This document shows positions 61,030 through 64,000 of a stretch of DNA of 64,000 bases, piece after piece (the first letter of the stretch is position 1; every line of letters starts with the position of its first letter). The stretch comes from Muricoccus roseus (GTDB taxonomy: Bacteria; Pseudomonadota; Alphaproteobacteria; Acetobacterales; Acetobacteraceae). Both the position numbers and the translations under genes were made by a program. The notes under the pieces are model-generated. The model worked only from the letters and a program-made list of their open reading frames with translations. It was not told the origin of the DNA and did not search any database. The stretch lies in NCBI RefSeq assembly GCF_900141905.1, contig NZ_FQZF01000004.1, positions 1-64,000 on the forward strand, given 5' to 3'.

Positions 61030-61108
61030 GTCTCTTCATCCTTTGCGAAGGCGGCCTTGATGGCCGGGTCGGGATCGGTGCGCCACCCCGACGCGCCGGT
61101 CATCCCCA

Positions 61109-62932
61109 TCACGGGCGAATCACCTCGGGGTCCTCGTCCTCATAGAGGCGCACCATCTCCTCTGGGCGGCGGCGCAGGATGGCGCGCAGGTTCAGCGATC
61201 CCTTGTCGGTCATCTCCCCGGCCGCCAGCGAGGGTGGCTCGCGGAGGAACAGCGCGCGGGCGATAAAGCGGGAGGAGGGGGCGCCTTCGTTCAGCACCCG
61301 CAACGCGGCCGCGACCTCGGCCGCGAGGGCCGGGGAGCCCAGCTCCGCCCGGCGGTGATCGGGTGGCACCAGCAGGAGGCCGATCTCCTGCCGGTTCTCG
61401 CCCACCACCAGCAGGTCCCGCGCGGCCGCGTTCAGCGCCGCCAGGGCGCGGATCCGCAGCTCCCCCGCATTCACCCGCGTGCCGGTGGAGAGCTTGAAGT
61501 CCTCCGTCAGGCGCCCGTCGAAGATGAAGCCATGGTCGGGATGGGCGGGATCGACCCAGCGAAGCGCGTCGCCCGTGCGGAAGAAGCCCTCCTCGTCGAA
61601 GGCGGTCGCCGTGGCCTCGGGGTCGCGCCAATAGCCCGGGGTGATGTTGGGGCCGCGCACCCGCGCCTCCAGCTTGTCCCCATCGGGGACCAGGCGGATC
61701 TCCACCCCCGGCAGCGGCGTGCCGACGCAGCCCACGGCGGCGCGCGGCACATGGACCATGGAGATGGAGGGCGCCGTTTCCGTCAGCCCCCAGGAGGAGA
61801 CCATATGCACCCCGCCCGGGCGGCCATGCCGCTCCGCCAGCGCCTCCAGCCGGCGCCAGAGCGGCGGCGGCAGGGCGGCGCCGGCGTAGAACATCAGCCG
61901 CAGCCGGGCGAAGAAGGCGCCTGCCAGCGCGGGGTCCGCCTCCAGCCGGGGGATCAGCAGCTCATATCCCTTTGGCACGTTGAAGCTGATGGTGGGGGAG
62001 ACGGCACGCAGGTTCTCCAGCGTGCGCTCGACTTCGCCGGGCACCGGCCGTCCGTCGTCGATCCACAGCGTGCCGCCGTGACGCAGCACCATGTTCAGGT
62101 TCTTGCTGTTGCCGAACACATGGTTCCAGGGCAGCCAGTCCAGCAGCACCGGCGGTTCGTGGCGCAGGAAGGTCCAGGCCTCGGCGATCTGCTCCTGGTT
62201 CGCCGCCATCATGCGATGCGTGGCGATCACGCCCTTGGGCATGCCGGTGGAGCCGGAGGTGAAGAGGAGCTTGGCCGGCGCGTCCGGGTCCACGGCCGCC
62301 ATGGCCCGGTCCAGCGCAGCATCGGCCGGTTGCGCCGTCAGCTCCGCGAAGGGGCGGGCACGCGTCACCCCGCCTGGATCGGAGGCGAAGACCAGGGCGC
62401 CTCGGGCTTCCTCCAGCGCCAGGGCGCGGGAAAAGGGCAGGGCCGCGTCCACATGGATGAGCCCGGGCCGCAGCTTCGCCAGCACATGGCGCAGCTTACC
62501 CATTTCCGGATCGGCCAGGCTGTAGGGCGGGGAGATGGCGGCATAGGGAATGCCCACGGTCTGTGCGGCGAGGCCGAGCAGCGCATGCTCGATGGCATTG
62601 CCCGAGAGCACGGCGACGGGATGCTCGGGGCCCAAGCCGAGGCGCCGCAGCGTGCCCGCGATCCGCCGGATGGCCTCCGCCGCCTCGGCGTAGGTGATGC
62701 CGCGCCAGCCCGCGCCGGCCAAGCGCTGCCGCAGGAACGGGCGGTCCGGCGTCCGCTCCGCCCAGGCGAAGAGATGGCGCGTGATGAGCGGGGAGTGGCC
62801 CGGCAGCGGGGAGGCCGAGCGGACGACCCAGCCGCCGCCCGGATGCGCCGCCACCCGCACGCGCGGCTCGGAAAAGACGTGGAAATCGGGAATCCAGCCC
62901 CAATCGCCGTCGGCGTCCGCTTGCATGCCCAT
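61109..62932 (-). CDS. Feruloyl-CoA synthase-like acyl-CoA ligase
   Basis: A 607-residue adenylate-forming enzyme. P-loop FTSGSTGMPKG lies at 224-234. A8-type motifs GFFRTGDAL and FDGRLTEDFKLSTGTRVNAGEL follow, and the catalytic Lys in GEMTDKGSLNLRAIL is in place. VLSGNAIEHALLGLAAQTVGIPYAAISPPYSL and ISFNVPKGYELLIPRLE are characteristic of feruloyl-CoA synthases, which start hydroxycinnamate degradation. It sits between the crotonase and SDR genes, in the same direction. Confidence 0.85.
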   Translation of the reverse strand: MGMQADADGDWGWIPDFHVFSEPRVRVAAHPGGGWVVRSASPLPGHSPLITRHLFAWAERTPDRPFLRQRLAGAGWRGITYAEAAEAIRRIAGTLRRLGLGPEHPVAVLSGNAIEHALLGLAAQTVGIPYAAISPPYSLADPEMGKLRHVLAKLRPGLIHVDAALPFSRALALEEARGALVFASDPGGVTRARPFAELTAQPADAALDRAMAAVDPDAPAKLLFTSGSTGMPKGVIATHRMMAANQEQIAEAWTFLRHEPPVLLDWLPWNHVFGNSKNLNMVLRHGGTLWIDDGRPVPGEVERTLENLRAVSPTISFNVPKGYELLIPRLEADPALAGAFFARLRLMFYAGAALPPPLWRRLEALAERHGRPGGVHMVSSWGLTETAPSISMVHVPRAAVGCVGTPLPGVEIRLVPDGDKLEARVRGPNITPGYWRDPEATATAFDEEGFFRTGDALRWVDPAHPDHGFIFDGRLTEDFKLSTGTRVNAGELRIRALAALNAAARDLLVVGENRQEIGLLLVPPDHRRAELGSPALAAEVAAALRVLNEGAPSSRFIARALFLREPPSLAAGEMTDKGSLNLRAILRRRPEEMVRLYEDEDPEVIRP

Positions 62933-63006
62933 TGCCCTTCTCCCGTTTCCCCGCGGCCCGGGGTTGGTCCCCCGGGTCCGCCCTGCGCGGCTGGCCCGCC
63001 TTCCGC

Positions 63007-63810
63007 CTAGTTCCCGGGGCCGGCTACCTTCGTGCCCCGCTTCTCCATGAAATCCGCGAGCCGGGCGGCAGCCTCTGGTCCCGTCTGGGCCAGGGCGGCG
63101 ACGAGGCTTTCGACGAAGAGGCCGTCCTCCTCGCTCATGTCCTGGATGCGGGGCAGGGCGTGCAGCACGCCGAGCACGGTGAGCGGCGCCATGCCGGCCA
63201 CCTTCTCAGCCAGCGCGCCCGCGCGCGCGGGGGCCTCGCCGGGCGGGACGAGATAGTTGACGAGGCCCGCGCGCTCCGCCGCTCCCGCATCCAGCACGCG
63301 GCCGGTCAGCATCATATCGGCCATCCGCGAGGCGCCGAGCAGCCGCGCGACATGGACCGAGGCGCCCCCGCCGACATAGATGCCGCGCTGTCCCTCGGGC
63401 AGGGCGAAGAAGGTGCTCTCATCCGCCACGCGCAGGTGGCAGGCCGCCGCCAGCTCCAGCCCGCCGCCCACCGTCGCGCCGTGGAGCGCGGCGATGACGG
63501 GGACGCGGCCGCGCCGGATGGCGGCGAAGGTGGCGTGCCAGCCGCGGGAGTGGTGGAACACCTCCTCCGCGGAGCGGGCGCGATGCTCGCCCAGGTCCAG
63601 CCCGGCGGAGAAGCAAGGGCCATGGCCGTGCAGCACCACGGCCCGGGCCTCGGCCTGGGCACGGCGGAACGCCGCGCCGATGGCGTCCAGCAGGGCGTCG
63701 CTGATGGCGTTGCGCTTACCCGGGCGGTTCAGCCCGATCCAGGCCACCGCGCCCCGCAGGTCGTAGGTGACGAGGCCCGCTTGATCATTCGGCGCCGAAG
63801 ACGTTTCCAT
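63007..63810 (-). CDS. Enoyl-CoA hydratase/isomerase (crotonase) family protein
   Basis: A 267-residue crotonase. The oxyanion-hole segments FSAGLDLGEH (about 67-76) and HGATVGGGLELAAACHLRVAD (about 110-130) are followed by FFALPEGQRGIYVGGGASV with a candidate catalytic Glu. With the feruloyl-CoA-synthase-like gene next to it, a hydroxycinnamoyl-CoA hydratase role is likely. The Ser/Tyr set of the hydratase-lyase that releases vanillin cannot be confirmed by eye. It is the first gene of the operon, just behind two palindromes. Confidence 0.85.
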   Translation of the reverse strand: METSSAPNDQAGLVTYDLRGAVAWIGLNRPGKRNAISDALLDAIGAAFRRAQAEARAVVLHGHGPCFSAGLDLGEHRARSAEEVFHHSRGWHATFAAIRRGRVPVIAALHGATVGGGLELAAACHLRVADESTFFALPEGQRGIYVGGGASVHVARLLGASRMADMMLTGRVLDAGAAERAGLVNYLVPPGEAPARAGALAEKVAGMAPLTVLGVLHALPRIQDMSEEDGLFVESLVAALAQTGPEAAARLADFMEKRGTKVAGPGN

Positions 63811-63814
63811 GTTT

Positions 63815-63849
63815 CCTATGGACCATAGGTGTTATTGTCCATAACAATA
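63815..63849 (-). promoter_or_regulatory. Twin palindromes before the hydroxycinnamate operon, likely MarR-type operators
   Basis: CCTATGG-A-CCATAGG is a perfect palindrome at 63815-63829. TATTGT-N5-ACAATA lies at 63833-63849. Both carry TATGGAC-like halves and sit within 40 bases of the crotonase start codon. The stretch is A/T-rich against the surroundings. MarR-type repressors of hydroxycinnamate operons bind such sites. The gene ending at 63910 may encode the repressor. Confidence 0.65.
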
Positions 63850-63909
63850 CGGTCAGGGAGAGGGAACGCAAGTGCCATGTGCAGGGGGCCGGTTCCGCCC
63901 GGCGGCGGA

Positions 63910-64000
63910 TCAGGGTTGCAGGAAGCGGCCGAGCGCCGCCAGCAACGCCGCGCGTTCCTGCGGCGCGAGATGCGCGGCGAAGCCCCGGTCCATTTCCTCG
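63910..64000 (-). CDS. C-terminus of a probable MarR-type regulator (partial)
   Basis: Only 30 residues are visible, read from the right edge to TGA at 63910-63912: EEMDRGFAAHLAPQERAALLAALGRFLQP. This looks like the last helix of MarR-family regulators, where an LxxxExxxLxxxLxxL dimerisation helix ends the protein. Its place upstream of palindromic operators and a hydroxycinnamate operon fits a FerC/HcaR/CouR-like repressor. With so little sequence the family assignment is tentative. Confidence 0.5.
   Translation of the reverse strand, partial: EEMDRGFAAHLAPQERAALLAALGRFLQP

Overview
The window is a very GC-rich piece of an alphaproteobacterial chromosome. The best guess is Acetobacteraceae near Roseomonas. 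This rests on overall gene style, on four Bug/TctC-type tripartite tricarboxylate receptors, on many twin-arginine-like signal peptides and on ABC-transporter density. There is no rRNA marker, so the placement is inference. I found no tRNA, rRNA or CRISPR array. Genes are packed into long operons with 1-4 base stop/start overlaps.

Layout from the left. 1-302 is the 3' end of an IS5-type element. 325-2134 holds a short-chain dehydrogenase broken by a frameshift and a 3-methyladenine DNA glycosylase. 2463-7475 (minus) is a branched-chain amino-acid-type ABC operon (livG, livF, binding protein, livH, livM) ending in a GAF protein. 7554-9257 is an unusual beta-helix/zinc-ribbon/methyltransferase fusion. 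9424-12109 (plus) has a hexapeptide transferase like those of phosphonate operons, an alkaline-phosphatase-superfamily hydrolase and a GNAT. It faces 12201-20855 (minus), one overlapping operon of a phosphonate monoester hydrolase, two paralogous binding proteins and a complete Opp-type ABC transporter. Together these look like an organophosphonate/phosphodiester scavenging island.

20969-26801 has a GST, a cyclase-family hydrolase, a DUF1206 membrane protein, an MFS/hydrolase pair and a Crp/Fnr regulator. 26806-30554 (minus) is the most novel locus: subtilisin-like protease, radical SAM/SPASM enzyme, PqqD-like carrier and an unrecognised 178-residue protein, all overlapping. It is divergent from a large cyclase-AAA-TPR signalling protein (30779-33736). 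A DUF808 protein follows.

34886-43126 is a catabolic region: two Bug receptors, an IclR regulator, then carboxymuconolactone-decarboxylase-like, SMP-30 lactonase, Bug, SDR, Bug and pyrone-dicarboxylate-hydrolase-like genes. No TctA/TctB membrane partners are present. 43180-46068 is an arsenic-type operon (ArsR, flavoprotein with a Cys-pair tail, ArsK-like MFS) with a probable leaderless promoter and operator. 46281-52223 is a complete heme uptake operon (TonB receptor, hmuSTUV).

52224-53067 is a complete IS5-type element inserted exactly where the stop codons of hmuV and of a convergent phosphoesterase overlapped. 53068-58169 (minus) is a Ugp/Mal-type ABC operon ending in that phosphoesterase. 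58314-63810 (minus) is a hydroxycinnamate-type operon (crotonase, feruloyl-CoA-synthase-like ligase, SDR, CobW GTPase, amidohydrolase). It lies behind palindromic operators and the end of a probable MarR-type gene at the right edge.
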